The notes under the pieces are model-generated. The model had not been told where the DNA came from. It searched no databases and worked only from the letters and a program-made list of their open reading frames with translations. From contig JASLKI010000166.1 in the NCBI GenBank assembly GCA_030747575.1, positions 1-27,109 on the forward strand: a DNA stretch of 27,109 bases, in the 5' to 3' direction. Source of the stretch: Verrucomicrobiota bacterium. GTDB lineage: Bacteria > Verrucomicrobiota > Verrucomicrobiia > Limisphaerales > UBA1096. Shown here one piece after another: positions 7,350-15,040 of this stretch. Numbering within the stretch: the stretch's first letter is position 1; the number at the start of each line of letters is the position of its first letter. The translations under genes and the position numbers were made by a program.

Positions 7350-7562
7350 TTACTCCCCGGCAGCCTGGCGGCTCTTCCGCCATTTCGTGCGGTGGTTGAG
7401 AACCCAGTCCATCAACGCCCGCTCGAACCCAATGTCGCAGCCCATCCTCTCGGATTCAAGCCATTTGTGCCGCAGCACCTCCTCCCGCTCGGCGAGATAC
7501 TGCTGATACAGCGACGTTTTCTCGAGCAGGGCGGGGATCAATTTGTCTTTCTCGTCAACCAT
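7350..7562 (-). CDS. Small conserved-looking protein of unknown function (70 aa)
   Basis: This short acidic and basic helical protein (MVDEKDKLIPALLEKTSLYQ...) has a regular distribution of Trp, Arg and Glu. Its central segment AEREEVLRHKWLESERMGCDIGFERALMDWVLNHRTKWRKSR resembles a motif I associate with small verrucomicrobial and DUF4032-like proteins, but I cannot assign a family with confidence. It has a proper ATG start, ends in KWRKSRQAAGE, and lies immediately upstream of the pyrR leader on the same strand. No signal peptide or membrane segment is seen. Transcription reading through it would enter the pyrR attenuator. No function is claimed. Confidence 0.6.
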   Translation of the reverse strand: MVDEKDKLIPALLEKTSLYQQYLAEREEVLRHKWLESERMGCDIGFERALMDWVLNHRTKWRKSRQAAGE

Positions 7563-7789
7563 GGCTCACTTCGCGGCGGCAGAACCTAGCATTGCCGACG
7601 CCCGGCGCAACCCCTTTCGCGCAGCTTGCCTCGTGGCAAAAGCGGCGGATTCAAAAGGCCTAGGAATCAATCTGAATACGCTTTGCCGAGCTCCCTCTCC
7701 GGAGAGAGAACAGCAAGCGGCCGCTTCGGCGATCCGCTGCACAAAAAAGTGATGCTTTAGCTTTTTGGATGCGCCATACTCGCCCGCCC

Positions 7790-8818
7790 ATGCTCAACGG
7801 TAAAATCGACCTGCGAAGCGACACGATCACCCAGCCTGATGCCGCGATGCGCGAGGTCATGGCCAGCGCCATCGTTGGCGATGATGTGCTGGGCGACGAC
7901 CCGACCGTGCAGGAACTGGAGCAACGCACGGCGGCATTGCTCGGTAAGGAGGCGGCGGTATTCGTGCCGTCCGGGACGATGGCCAACCAGTTGGCGATCC
8001 GCTCGCTCACGCGGCCGGGCGAAGCGATCCTACTCGACATCAACGCACACATTTACTGCTACGAAGCCGGCGCGCCGGCGGCACTGGCCGGGGTGCAGGT
8101 GAGCCTGCTTGACGGCCGGCGCGGGCAGTTCACCGCTGGGCAAATAGAGGCCGCGCTGCCGCCGAGGGATGACCACTTCGCGCCACCAAGCCTGGTCTGC
8201 ATCGAGAACACCCACAACCGCGGCGGTGGCAGCGTCTGGCCGCTGGAGCAGATCGAGTCGGTCACGAGCACGGCGCGCGGGCACGGCTTGGCGTTGCACC
8301 TCGACGGTGCACGGCTGTGGAACGCCTCAGCGGCGAGCGGCGTCAGCGAAGCCGGGTACGCCAGCCACTTCGACACGGTTAGCGTCTGTTTTTCGAAGGG
8401 ACTCGGCGCGCCGGTCGGCTCGGTTTTGGCCGGGTCAGCGGACGTGATTGCTAAGGCGCGGTTTTTCCGCAAGCAACAGGGTGGCGCGATGCGGCAGGTC
8501 GGCATCCTTGCGGCGGCGGCGGCGCATGCGCTTGAAAACAATCGCGCCCGCCTGGCCGATGACCACGCAAACTGTCGCGCTCTGGCCAACGGCTTAGCCA
8601 AGCTTCCCGGGCTCGAGGTCGATGCTGAGGGTGTCGAAACAAACATGCTGTTCATCGGCACGGGCGAGCGCGATGCCGCCGCCTTAGCCAACCGGCTTGA
8701 CGACTTGGGTATCCGTCTGCTTGCCACCGGTCCGCACACCCTCCGTGCGGTGACGAATCTCACTGTGATGACTGGAGAAATCGCCCAAGTCATCACCGCC
8801 TTTGAGGAGTCGCCCTAA
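7790..8818 (+). CDS. ltaE: Low-specificity L-threonine aldolase
   Basis: A PLP-dependent fold-type I enzyme that cleaves L-threonine or L-allo-threonine to glycine and acetaldehyde. From ATG 7790 the chain is 342 residues, the usual length, and begins MLNGKIDLRSDTITQP, the standard family start; an upstream ATG at 7769 adds seven non-conserved residues. Visible signatures are GDDVLGDDPTVQELE, the VPSGTMANQLAI cofactor segment, IENTHNRGGGSVWP, the LHLDGARLWNA aspartate motif, and SVCFSKGLGAPVGSVLAG, which contains the Schiff-base lysine. It stands alone between the divergent 70-aa gene and mutS. Its stop codon is followed at once by a CTTGGCCAAG palindrome and a REP-like hairpin. Confidence 0.93.
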   Translation: MLNGKIDLRSDTITQPDAAMREVMASAIVGDDVLGDDPTVQELEQRTAALLGKEAAVFVPSGTMANQLAIRSLTRPGEAILLDINAHIYCYEAGAPAALAGVQVSLLDGRRGQFTAGQIEAALPPRDDHFAPPSLVCIENTHNRGGGSVWPLEQIESVTSTARGHGLALHLDGARLWNASAASGVSEAGYASHFDTVSVCFSKGLGAPVGSVLAGSADVIAKARFFRKQQGGAMRQVGILAAAAAHALENNRARLADDHANCRALANGLAKLPGLEVDAEGVETNMLFIGTGERDAAALANRLDDLGIRLLATGPHTLRAVTNLTVMTGEIAQVITAFEESP

Positions 8819-8828
8819 CTTGGCCAAG
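8819..8828. repeat. CTTGGCCAAG palindrome (intergenic)
   Basis: Exact copy starting on the base after the ltaE stop codon. Confidence 0.9.
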
Positions 8829-8836
8829 CGAAGGGT

Positions 8837-8861
8837 GGGGACGGCTTGTCCCCAGCCGTCC
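8837..8861. repeat. REP-like element with two alternative hairpins after ltaE
   Basis: GGACGGCT (8839-8846) pairs perfectly with AGCCGTCC (8854-8861). Overlapping it, GGGGAC (8837-8842) pairs with GTCCCC (8848-8853). The two stems exclude each other. No T-tract follows, so it is not a standard terminator. Dispersed copies elsewhere in the genome would make it a REP element. Confidence 0.4.
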
Positions 8862-9017
8862 GTTGTCGAAGCCAATCGTCTCCGGCGCCCAGGAAACATC
8901 ACGCTCTACATTGCGCTTGGCTCAGCGCGGTTTTGCGGTTGTGGATATCTTCCCCTCGACCGCGTTCGGCTCCGCGATTAACGTTTGCGCGTGCCAAAGG
9001 AGGCTAAACTTACCCCG

Positions 9018-11570
9018 ATGATGGCCCAGTACCGGCAGTGCAAAAACCAACTGCCGACTGGGACGATTCTGCTGTTTCGCCTCGGGGATTTTTACGAGAT
9101 GTTTTTCGAGGATGCGCAGGAGGCGGCCGGCATTCTCAATGTCGCGCTGACCAAGCGCGGCGACATGCCGATGTGTGGCATCCCCCACCACGCCACTGGC
9201 AATTACCTATCCAAGCTACTCAAGGCCGGGCGCAAGGTGGCGATCTGTGACCAGGTCGAGACGGCCAAGCCTGGGCAACTGGTCAAGCGCGAGGTCACGC
9301 AGATCCTCAGCCCGGGCGCGCACTTCGACGAGCGAATGCTCGAGGCCGGACGCAACAATTTTCTCGTCGCCGTGAGCGTGTCCGGCGGCCGGTTTGGTGT
9401 GGCGGCGATCGATTTGACGACCGGCGATTTCAAGGTCGCCGAGTTGGAAAACGAGAACGCCATGCTCGCCGAATTGGAGCGGCTCAACCCGGGTGAGGTG
9501 ATTTATCCGGAAGAGTCGCAGCGCTTGGCCGCATCGATCGAGCCGAATGTCAGCGTGCTCAACAGCTACGACGGCTGGGTGTTCGCGCTCGAGACGGCGG
9601 AGTTCACGCTGAAGGATCATTTCAAGGTCGCCGCGCTCGACGGCTTCGGGCTGAAGGGCCGCACGGCGGCGACCGGTGCGGCCGGCGGCGCGCTGCATTA
9701 CGTCAGCCAACACTTGCGGCGTGACGTGGCGCACTTTACTCGGCTTGCGTTTTACGAGGTCGCCGACACCCTCGTGCTCGATGCCGCGACGCTGAAGCAC
9801 CTCGAGATTCTCGAGCCGCTGCATCGCGAAGTGGCTAAGCCGGGGACGCTTTACGCCGCGCTGAACCGCACATCGACGCCGATGGGCGCGCGGCGGCTGC
9901 GCGACTGGCTCACGCAACCGCTCTCGTCGGTCGAGGCGATCCGGCGGCGGCAGACGGCGCTAGTCCAATTCCTCCACAACAGCCCGGCGCTCGACCGATT
10001 CCGCGAAAGCCTGAAGGAAATTCGCGATCTTGAGAGGACGATCAGCCGGTTGAGCATCGGCTCCGGCAACGCACGCGACTTGGTGCAGTTGAGCGGCGCG
10101 CTTGGCCAATTGCCGATGCTGCGCGGCATGATCGCTGAGGTGCAACGCGCCATCGACCCCGTTGCGCCGCCGCTGAGCGAGGAGATTTTCGACGATGCCG
10201 AGCCGGACGGCCCGCCGCCGTTGCTGAGCGAGCTGGGCGGCCAACTGCACGAGCTGCCCGAGGTGACCGGCCTGATTTCGCGGGCGATTGCCGATGAACC
10301 GCCGATGACGATCAAGGACGGCGGCATCATCCGCGAAGGCTTTGACCCGGCGCTTGACGAGCTGCGCCGCGGCGCGACCGAGGGCAAGGACTGGATCGCC
10401 CAGCTCCAAAAAGAGGAGTCGGAAAAAACAGGCATCACTTCGCTTAAGGTGCGGTTCAACTCCGTGTTCGGTTATTTCATCGAGGTGACCAAGACGAACC
10501 TCGACAAGGTGCCGGAGCATTACACGCGCAAGCAGACCATGACCAACGCTGAGCGGTTCATCACGCCGGAGTTGAAGGAGATGGAGGGCAAAATCCTCGG
10601 TTCGGAGGAGCGCAGCCAAAAGCTCGAGTATGAGTTGTTCCAGCGCGTGCGCGAGCAGGTGCTCCTGTCGCTGCGGCAGATTCAGCAAATCGCCTCGGCG
10701 CTGGCGCAGCTCGACGTGCTCGCCGGTTTTGCCGAGGTGGCCCGGTTGCGTGGCTACGTTTGCCCCGAGGTGCGCGACGAGGGCATACTGCAAATCGACG
10801 AGGGCCGCCACCCCGTGCTCGAGCAGGCGCTGATCGGCGAGCCGTTCGTGCCGAACGATACGCAACTCGAGAGCGACGCCCAGCAGATCGCCGTCATCAC
10901 CGGCCCGAACATGGCCGGCAAAAGCACGTATATCCGGCAGGTGGCGCTGCTGGCGTTGCTGGCGCACACCGGCTCGTTCGTGCCGGCCAAGCGCGTGCGG
11001 GTGGACTTGGTCGATCGCATCTTCACCCGCATCGGCGCGAGCGACGATCTGTCGCGCGGCCAGTCGACCTTCATGGTCGAGATGACCGAGACGGCGAACA
11101 TTTTGAACAACGCCACCGACCGGAGCCTCGTCGTGCTCGACGAGGTCGGGCGCGGCACGAGCACGTTCGACGGCTTGAGCCTGGCCTGGTCGATCGTCGA
11201 ACATCTGCACAACCAGGTCGGCGCGAAGACGCTCTTCGCGACGCATTACCACGAGCTGACCGAGCTGGCTGACAGGCTACCGCGCCTGCGCAACTTCAAC
11301 GTCGCCGTCCGCGAGTGGAACGAGCAGATCGTGTTCCTGCACAAGATCGTCGAGGGTGGCGCGGACAAGAGCTACGGCATCCACGTCGCGCGCCTGGCAG
11401 GCGTGCCAAAGCCGGTTATCGAGCGTGCCAAGGCCATCCTGCGCAACCTCGAGGAGACGGAACTTTCTCCTGACGGGGAGGCGCGTTATGTCTCGCGGCA
11501 GAGCGTCGAGCGGGAGAGACTCCGCCGGATCGAGCCCGCGCCGCAGTTGGATCTCTTCGCGGGCCAATGA
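9018..11570 (+). CDS. mutS: DNA mismatch repair protein MutS
   Basis: MutS recognises mispaired bases and starts mismatch repair in an ATP-dependent way. From ATG 9018 the chain is 850 residues with all domains. The mismatch-binding Phe-x-Glu is F25-Y26-E27 in LFRLGDFYEMF. The connector, lever and clamp regions follow, with NSVFGYFIEVTK typical of the core. The ATPase has Walker A GPNMAGKST at 629-637, and then SDDLSRGQSTFMVEM, the Walker B DEVGRGTSTFDG and the TLFATHYHEL switch. The start is uncertain: TTG 8985 and GTG 8991 are in frame, but AAAGGAGG at 8996-9003 lies upstream of ATG 9018 (14-nt gap), which I take as the ribosome-binding site. No mutL is adjacent. Confidence 0.95.
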   Translation: MMAQYRQCKNQLPTGTILLFRLGDFYEMFFEDAQEAAGILNVALTKRGDMPMCGIPHHATGNYLSKLLKAGRKVAICDQVETAKPGQLVKREVTQILSPGAHFDERMLEAGRNNFLVAVSVSGGRFGVAAIDLTTGDFKVAELENENAMLAELERLNPGEVIYPEESQRLAASIEPNVSVLNSYDGWVFALETAEFTLKDHFKVAALDGFGLKGRTAATGAAGGALHYVSQHLRRDVAHFTRLAFYEVADTLVLDAATLKHLEILEPLHREVAKPGTLYAALNRTSTPMGARRLRDWLTQPLSSVEAIRRRQTALVQFLHNSPALDRFRESLKEIRDLERTISRLSIGSGNARDLVQLSGALGQLPMLRGMIAEVQRAIDPVAPPLSEEIFDDAEPDGPPPLLSELGGQLHELPEVTGLISRAIADEPPMTIKDGGIIREGFDPALDELRRGATEGKDWIAQLQKEESEKTGITSLKVRFNSVFGYFIEVTKTNLDKVPEHYTRKQTMTNAERFITPELKEMEGKILGSEERSQKLEYELFQRVREQVLLSLRQIQQIASALAQLDVLAGFAEVARLRGYVCPEVRDEGILQIDEGRHPVLEQALIGEPFVPNDTQLESDAQQIAVITGPNMAGKSTYIRQVALLALLAHTGSFVPAKRVRVDLVDRIFTRIGASDDLSRGQSTFMVEMTETANILNNATDRSLVVLDEVGRGTSTFDGLSLAWSIVEHLHNQVGAKTLFATHYHELTELADRLPRLRNFNVAVREWNEQIVFLHKIVEGGADKSYGIHVARLAGVPKPVIERAKAILRNLEETELSPDGEARYVSRQSVERERLRRIEPAPQLDLFAGQ

Positions 11571-11591
11571 TATCTTGACCCCGGCCGTACG

Positions 11592-11601
11592 CTTGGCCAA
11601 G
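11592..11601. repeat. CTTGGCCAAG palindrome (intergenic)
   Basis: Exact copy in the 46 bp between mutS and tRNA-Ser, extended to GCTTGGCCAAGC. Confidence 0.9.
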
Positions 11602-11616
11602 CTGCCAGGCCCGCTC

Positions 11617-11706
11617 GGAGAGATGGCTGAGTGGTTGAAAGCGCTCCCCTGCTAAGGGAGTATAGGTTAACGCCTATCGAGGGTTCGAATCCCTCTCTCT
11701 CCGCCA
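11617..11706 (+). tRNA. tRNA-Ser (anticodon GCU)
   Basis: A complete class II tRNA. The acceptor stem is GGAGAGA (11617-11623) with TCTCTCC (11696-11702), followed by discriminator G and an encoded CCA (11704-11706). The anticodon loop CTGCTAA gives GCU, reading AGC/AGU serine codons. A long variable arm (GTATAGGTTAACGCCTAT) and a GGTTCGAAT T-loop are present. It follows mutS by 46 bp, with a CTTGGCCAAG palindrome between them. Confidence 0.97.
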
Positions 11707-12021
11707 CTTTTTCCGCCTTTTTGCAGTAGCGACTAAGTTTGGCTAAGCGCTGGCAACCTCTTCTGCCAGGGGGAAAAGCGCTTCAATGCTTAAAGGTGAG
11801 TTTGCTGCCGTTTGGAGTGAGGTGAGAAGTGAAGCGCGGCACCACTTTTTGGCTCCGACATACCAAGGTTCTGCTCGGTACCGGACTCCAGACAACCGTT
11901 TGCCCTCCTTCATATTCCAACTATCGTTTTGTTACCCCGCGCATTTGTTTCGAATCTTCGGGTAAAAATCGCTTTGATGGTGGGCCATCTTCGTGCAGCT
12001 TCTCGGACACCTGTTTTTGTT
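11707..12021. other. Intergenic region between tRNA-Ser and the PSCyt1/DUF1553 gene
   Basis: About 315 bp without a convincing gene. It holds two T-rich stretches just after the tRNA and an inverted repeat: CTGGCA (11750-11755) with TGCCAG (11764-11769), flanked by AAGCG/CGCTT arms. Short frames run through the end of this region into the next gene, but they lack family features. I saw no clear promoter. Confidence 0.5.
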
Positions 12022-15000
12022 ATGCACCTAAGTGGGTACCGCAATCTTTTGTCGGGGCTGGTTCTGTTTCTGCTCGAATCAGCGGCCGGTGTTTATGTTG
12101 CTGCAGTGGACTTTGACCAAAAGGTGGCACCGTTGCTGGTTCGGCATTGCCTCGAGTGCCACAACGGTTTTGATCTGAAGGGTAAATTGGATTTGTCGCA
12201 ACGCGAGGCGGCGATGAAGGGGGGGAAGCATGGCTCCCCGGTATTGGCCGGCAAGCCGGGTGAGAGCCTGCTCTGGAAAAGGATATCAGAGGATGAAATG
12301 CCGCCGGACCACCCGCTTGGCCAAGCGGAGAAGACGTTGATACGAGACTGGATCACGGGAGGGGCCAAGTGGGGGGCCAATGCAGAGCTCGATCCGTTTC
12401 AGTTAACTACGGCCAAACGCGGCGGGTACGATTGGTGGTCGCTGCAGCCGGTGAAACGGCCTGGCCAACCGACGGTTATATTGCAGAATTGGGTGGCTAA
12501 CCCGATCGACACATTCATCCTTGCCAGGCTTGAGGAGGCGCAGTTGAAACCCAGCGCCTCGGCGGATCCGCGGGCGCTGATCCGGCGTTTGTATTTTGAC
12601 CTGACTGGCCTGCCGCCGACCGCCGAACAGGTCGCCGCGTTTGTTGCCAATCCGACTGATGCCGTGTACCGGAAGGTGGTCGATGATCTGCTAGGTTCGC
12701 CACACTACGGCGAACGCTGGGGGAGGCATTGGCTGGATCTGGCGCGGTTTGGAGAGAGCGACGGTTTTGAGAGGAATAACGTCCGCAACAATCTCTGGCC
12801 GTATCGCGACTGGATCATTAACTCGATGAACAACGACATACCGTATGATGAATTCGTGCGCATGCAGGTCGCCGGAGATGTGCTTAAACCTGGCGATCCG
12901 GCCGGGCAAAAGGCGGTCGGTTTCCTTGTTGCCGGGTTGCACAACACAGTCGTGGGTGGCAGCGAGTTCATGAAAAAAACCGCGCGTCAGGATGAACTGG
13001 AGGAGATTGTAGGCACGGTGGGGCAGACGTTTGTCGGGCTGACAGTTAATTGTGCGCGCTGCCACAACCACAAGTTTGATCCCATTCAGCAGAAGGAATA
13101 CTATCAGTTGACGTCGGCGATTGCCGGGGTGTTCCACGGTGAACGCAACGTCTCCGATTCCGAGCTGGCGCGCCAACGTGAGGCCCTTCGAAAACAGGTT
13201 GCCGTACTTAACGAGAAGTTGGCCGGGATCGAGAACCGCGGTCGCGAGGCCGCCCTAGCCAGGCGCAAGCAGGGCGACAAGCCGCCGAAGGCCGATCCGC
13301 CGAAGCCGCTGGCCCGGTGGGAGTTCGATACTGACCTGCGGGACAGCCTCGGTGAGATGCACGGCATGGCCAAGGGCAGTGCACGGGTTTCCGGCGGCGC
13401 GCTAGTCGTGGACGGCAACGCGTCCTGGGTCGAGACGAAGCCGACCAAGAAGCAGCTCCGGGCCAAGACACTCGAGGCCTGGGTGGAGCTGGGTGACCTG
13501 AATCAAAAAGGCGGCGGTGTGATTGGCGTGCAGAATCTTTCCGGTGTGCAGTTTGACACGATCGTGTTTGCCGAGCGCGAGTCCCGGCTCTGGATGGCCG
13601 GCAGTAACGGCTACACCCGCACGCAGTCATTCGGCGCGCTGGAGGAAAAAGAGGCGCACCAGAAGCCGGTCCATTTGGCAATCGTGTATCAGGAGGACGG
13701 CACGATCATCGGCTATCGCAACGGTGTGCCGTATGGCAAACCGTACAAGACTGGAATGTCGAAATTCCCGGCCGGCAACTCGCAGATCATTTTCGGGATG
13801 CGGCACAAGGGCGGCGGCAACAATTACCTTAAGGGTAAGATTCATCGTGCCCAGCTTTACGAGCGTGCGCTGGCCCCCGACGAGGTCGCGGCCTCGGCCG
13901 GGGTGGAGAGCTCGTTTGTCGGCGAACAGGAACTGGCCGCTGCGCTTGGGCAAGTGTCCCAGGAACGGCGAAAGGGATTGAAGGATCAACTGGCGGCGTT
14001 GATCGCTCGCGAAAAGGAGTTGGGCATCGGGTCGCAGATGAAAGTCTACACCGTCGCTGCCCGTGGCAACCCCGGCAAGGTGCGCCTGCTAAAGCGCGGC
14101 AACGCGATGGACGAGGGCGAGGTCGTTCGTCCCGGAGCCGTCGCCGCGCTGCGCTCACTGAGCAGTGACTTTGGTATCCAGCCGGACGCGCCCGACGCGG
14201 AGCGCCGCAAACAGTTGGCACACTGGCTCACGGACCCGGAAAATCCGCTGTTCACCCGCGTGATCGTCAACCGCCTGTGGCACTACCACTTTGGTACCGG
14301 CATCGTGGAGACGCCGAACGATTTCGGGTTCAACGGCGGCCGGCCCAGTCACCCGGAGCTGCTCGATTGGCTGGCATCCGAGTTTGTCGCCAACGGCGGC
14401 CGGCTTAAGGCAATGCAGCGGCTAATCGTGACCTCGAATACCTATCGGCAGGCGACTACGCCGTCCGAGGACGGACTGGCGTTGGATGCGGAGAATCGAC
14501 TACTCTGGCGTAAGTCGCCGGTGAGGCTCGACGCGGAATCGTTGCGCGACGCCGTGCTCGCCGTCTCCGGCAAGCTTAATCCCAAGATGGGTGGCCCAGG
14601 TTTTCGGGACGTGTCCGTCACGCCACTTTCCGGTACTACCTACTACGCGCCGATCTATCCGAAGGGGAACGAGTATAACCGGCGCACGGTATACCGCTTC
14701 AGTCCGCGGGGCGGGCGCAGTGCGGTCCTCGATACGTTCGACTGCCCGGATCCCTCGACCACCGCGCCGCGTCGCGGCGTGACCACCACTCCACTGCAGG
14801 CGCTAGCTTTGTTGAACAACGAATTTATTTTGAACAAGGCGCAGGCGATGGCAGACCGGGTACAAGTACTTGAGAAGGGCAGACTCGACGAGCAGGTGAA
14901 GCGGGTGTTCCTTGATGCCTACCAGCGCGCGCCGGACGCTGAGGAACTGCGCTTGGCCAAACGCTTGGCCGGGCAATACGGTCTCGTCACGCTCTGCCGT

Positions 15001-15039
15001 TCCCTGTTCAACAGTAACGAATTTGTTATCCTGAACTGA
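12022..15039 (+). CDS. Exported planctomycete-type cytochrome c / DUF1549 / LamG / DUF1553 protein
   Basis: This large exported protein is 1005 residues from ATG 12022; the frame is open to 11929, but ATG 12022 leaves a signal peptide (YRNLLSGLVLFLLESAAGVYVAA). Domains in order: PSCyt1, with the c-type heme motif C43-LE-C46-H47 and the DEMPPDHPLG Met-Pro segment; PSCyt2/DUF1549, with HYGERWGRHWLDLARFGESDGFE and NCARCHNHKFDPI from about residue 343; a LamG/concanavalin-like beta domain at about 430-628; then PSD1/DUF1553, with LAHWLTDPENPLFTRVIVNRLWHYHFGTGIVETPNDFG and RRGVTTTPLQALALLNNEF. Such proteins are abundant in Planctomycetes and Verrucomicrobia and are suspected to act in polysaccharide degradation or surface electron transfer; no reaction is proven. 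One base separates its stop from the DUF1501 start (TGACATG), so the two form an operon. Confidence 0.93.
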   Translation: MHLSGYRNLLSGLVLFLLESAAGVYVAAVDFDQKVAPLLVRHCLECHNGFDLKGKLDLSQREAAMKGGKHGSPVLAGKPGESLLWKRISEDEMPPDHPLGQAEKTLIRDWITGGAKWGANAELDPFQLTTAKRGGYDWWSLQPVKRPGQPTVILQNWVANPIDTFILARLEEAQLKPSASADPRALIRRLYFDLTGLPPTAEQVAAFVANPTDAVYRKVVDDLLGSPHYGERWGRHWLDLARFGESDGFERNNVRNNLWPYRDWIINSMNNDIPYDEFVRMQVAGDVLKPGDPAGQKAVGFLVAGLHNTVVGGSEFMKKTARQDELEEIVGTVGQTFVGLTVNCARCHNHKFDPIQQKEYYQLTSAIAGVFHGERNVSDSELARQREALRKQVAVLNEKLAGIENRGREAALARRKQGDKPPKADPPKPLARWEFDTDLRDSLGEMHGMAKGSARVSGGALVVDGNASWVETKPTKKQLRAKTLEAWVELGDLNQKGGGVIGVQNLSGVQFDTIVFAERESRLWMAGSNGYTRTQSFGALEEKEAHQKPVHLAIVYQEDGTIIGYRNGVPYGKPYKTGMSKFPAGNSQIIFGMRHKGGGNNYLKGKIHRAQLYERALAPDEVAASAGVESSFVGEQELAAALGQVSQERRKGLKDQLAALIAREKELGIGSQMKVYTVAARGNPGKVRLLKRGNAMDEGEVVRPGAVAALRSLSSDFGIQPDAPDAERRKQLAHWLTDPENPLFTRVIVNRLWHYHFGTGIVETPNDFGFNGGRPSHPELLDWLASEFVANGGRLKAMQRLIVTSNTYRQATTPSEDGLALDAENRLLWRKSPVRLDAESLRDAVLAVSGKLNPKMGGPGFRDVSVTPLSGTTYYAPIYPKGNEYNRRTVYRFSPRGGRSAVLDTFDCPDPSTTAPRRGVTTTPLQALALLNNEFILNKAQAMADRVQVLEKGRLDEQVKRVFLDAYQRAPDAEELRLAKRLAGQYGLVTLCRSLFNSNEFVILN
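12316..12325. repeat. CTTGGCCAAG palindrome (14-bp form)
   Basis: Copy with the full CGCTTGGCCAAGCG extension in the PSCyt1 domain, read as Leu-Gly-Gln. Confidence 0.9.
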
Positions 15040-15040
15040 C

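Noticed and set aside
7695..7706. Perfect 12-bp palindrome CTCTCCGGAGAG upstream of ltaE
   Set aside because: A single occurrence in the window with no T-tract and no promoter context; not enough to call an operator or terminator.
9960..11252. 430-codon open frame opposite mutS
   Set aside because: It is a high-GC shadow of a well-conserved gene, with composition lacking any protein family pattern. Similar long antisense frames at 3692-4939 and 5609-6859 were rejected for the same reason.
11750..11769. Inverted repeat after tRNA-Ser as a terminator
   Set aside because: The stem is only six bases with an eight-base loop and no following T-run.
11829..12116. 95-codon frame between tRNA-Ser and the PSCyt1 gene
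   Set aside because: Its second part overlaps the real gene in another frame, and the product looks random (many Cys and Ser, no motif).
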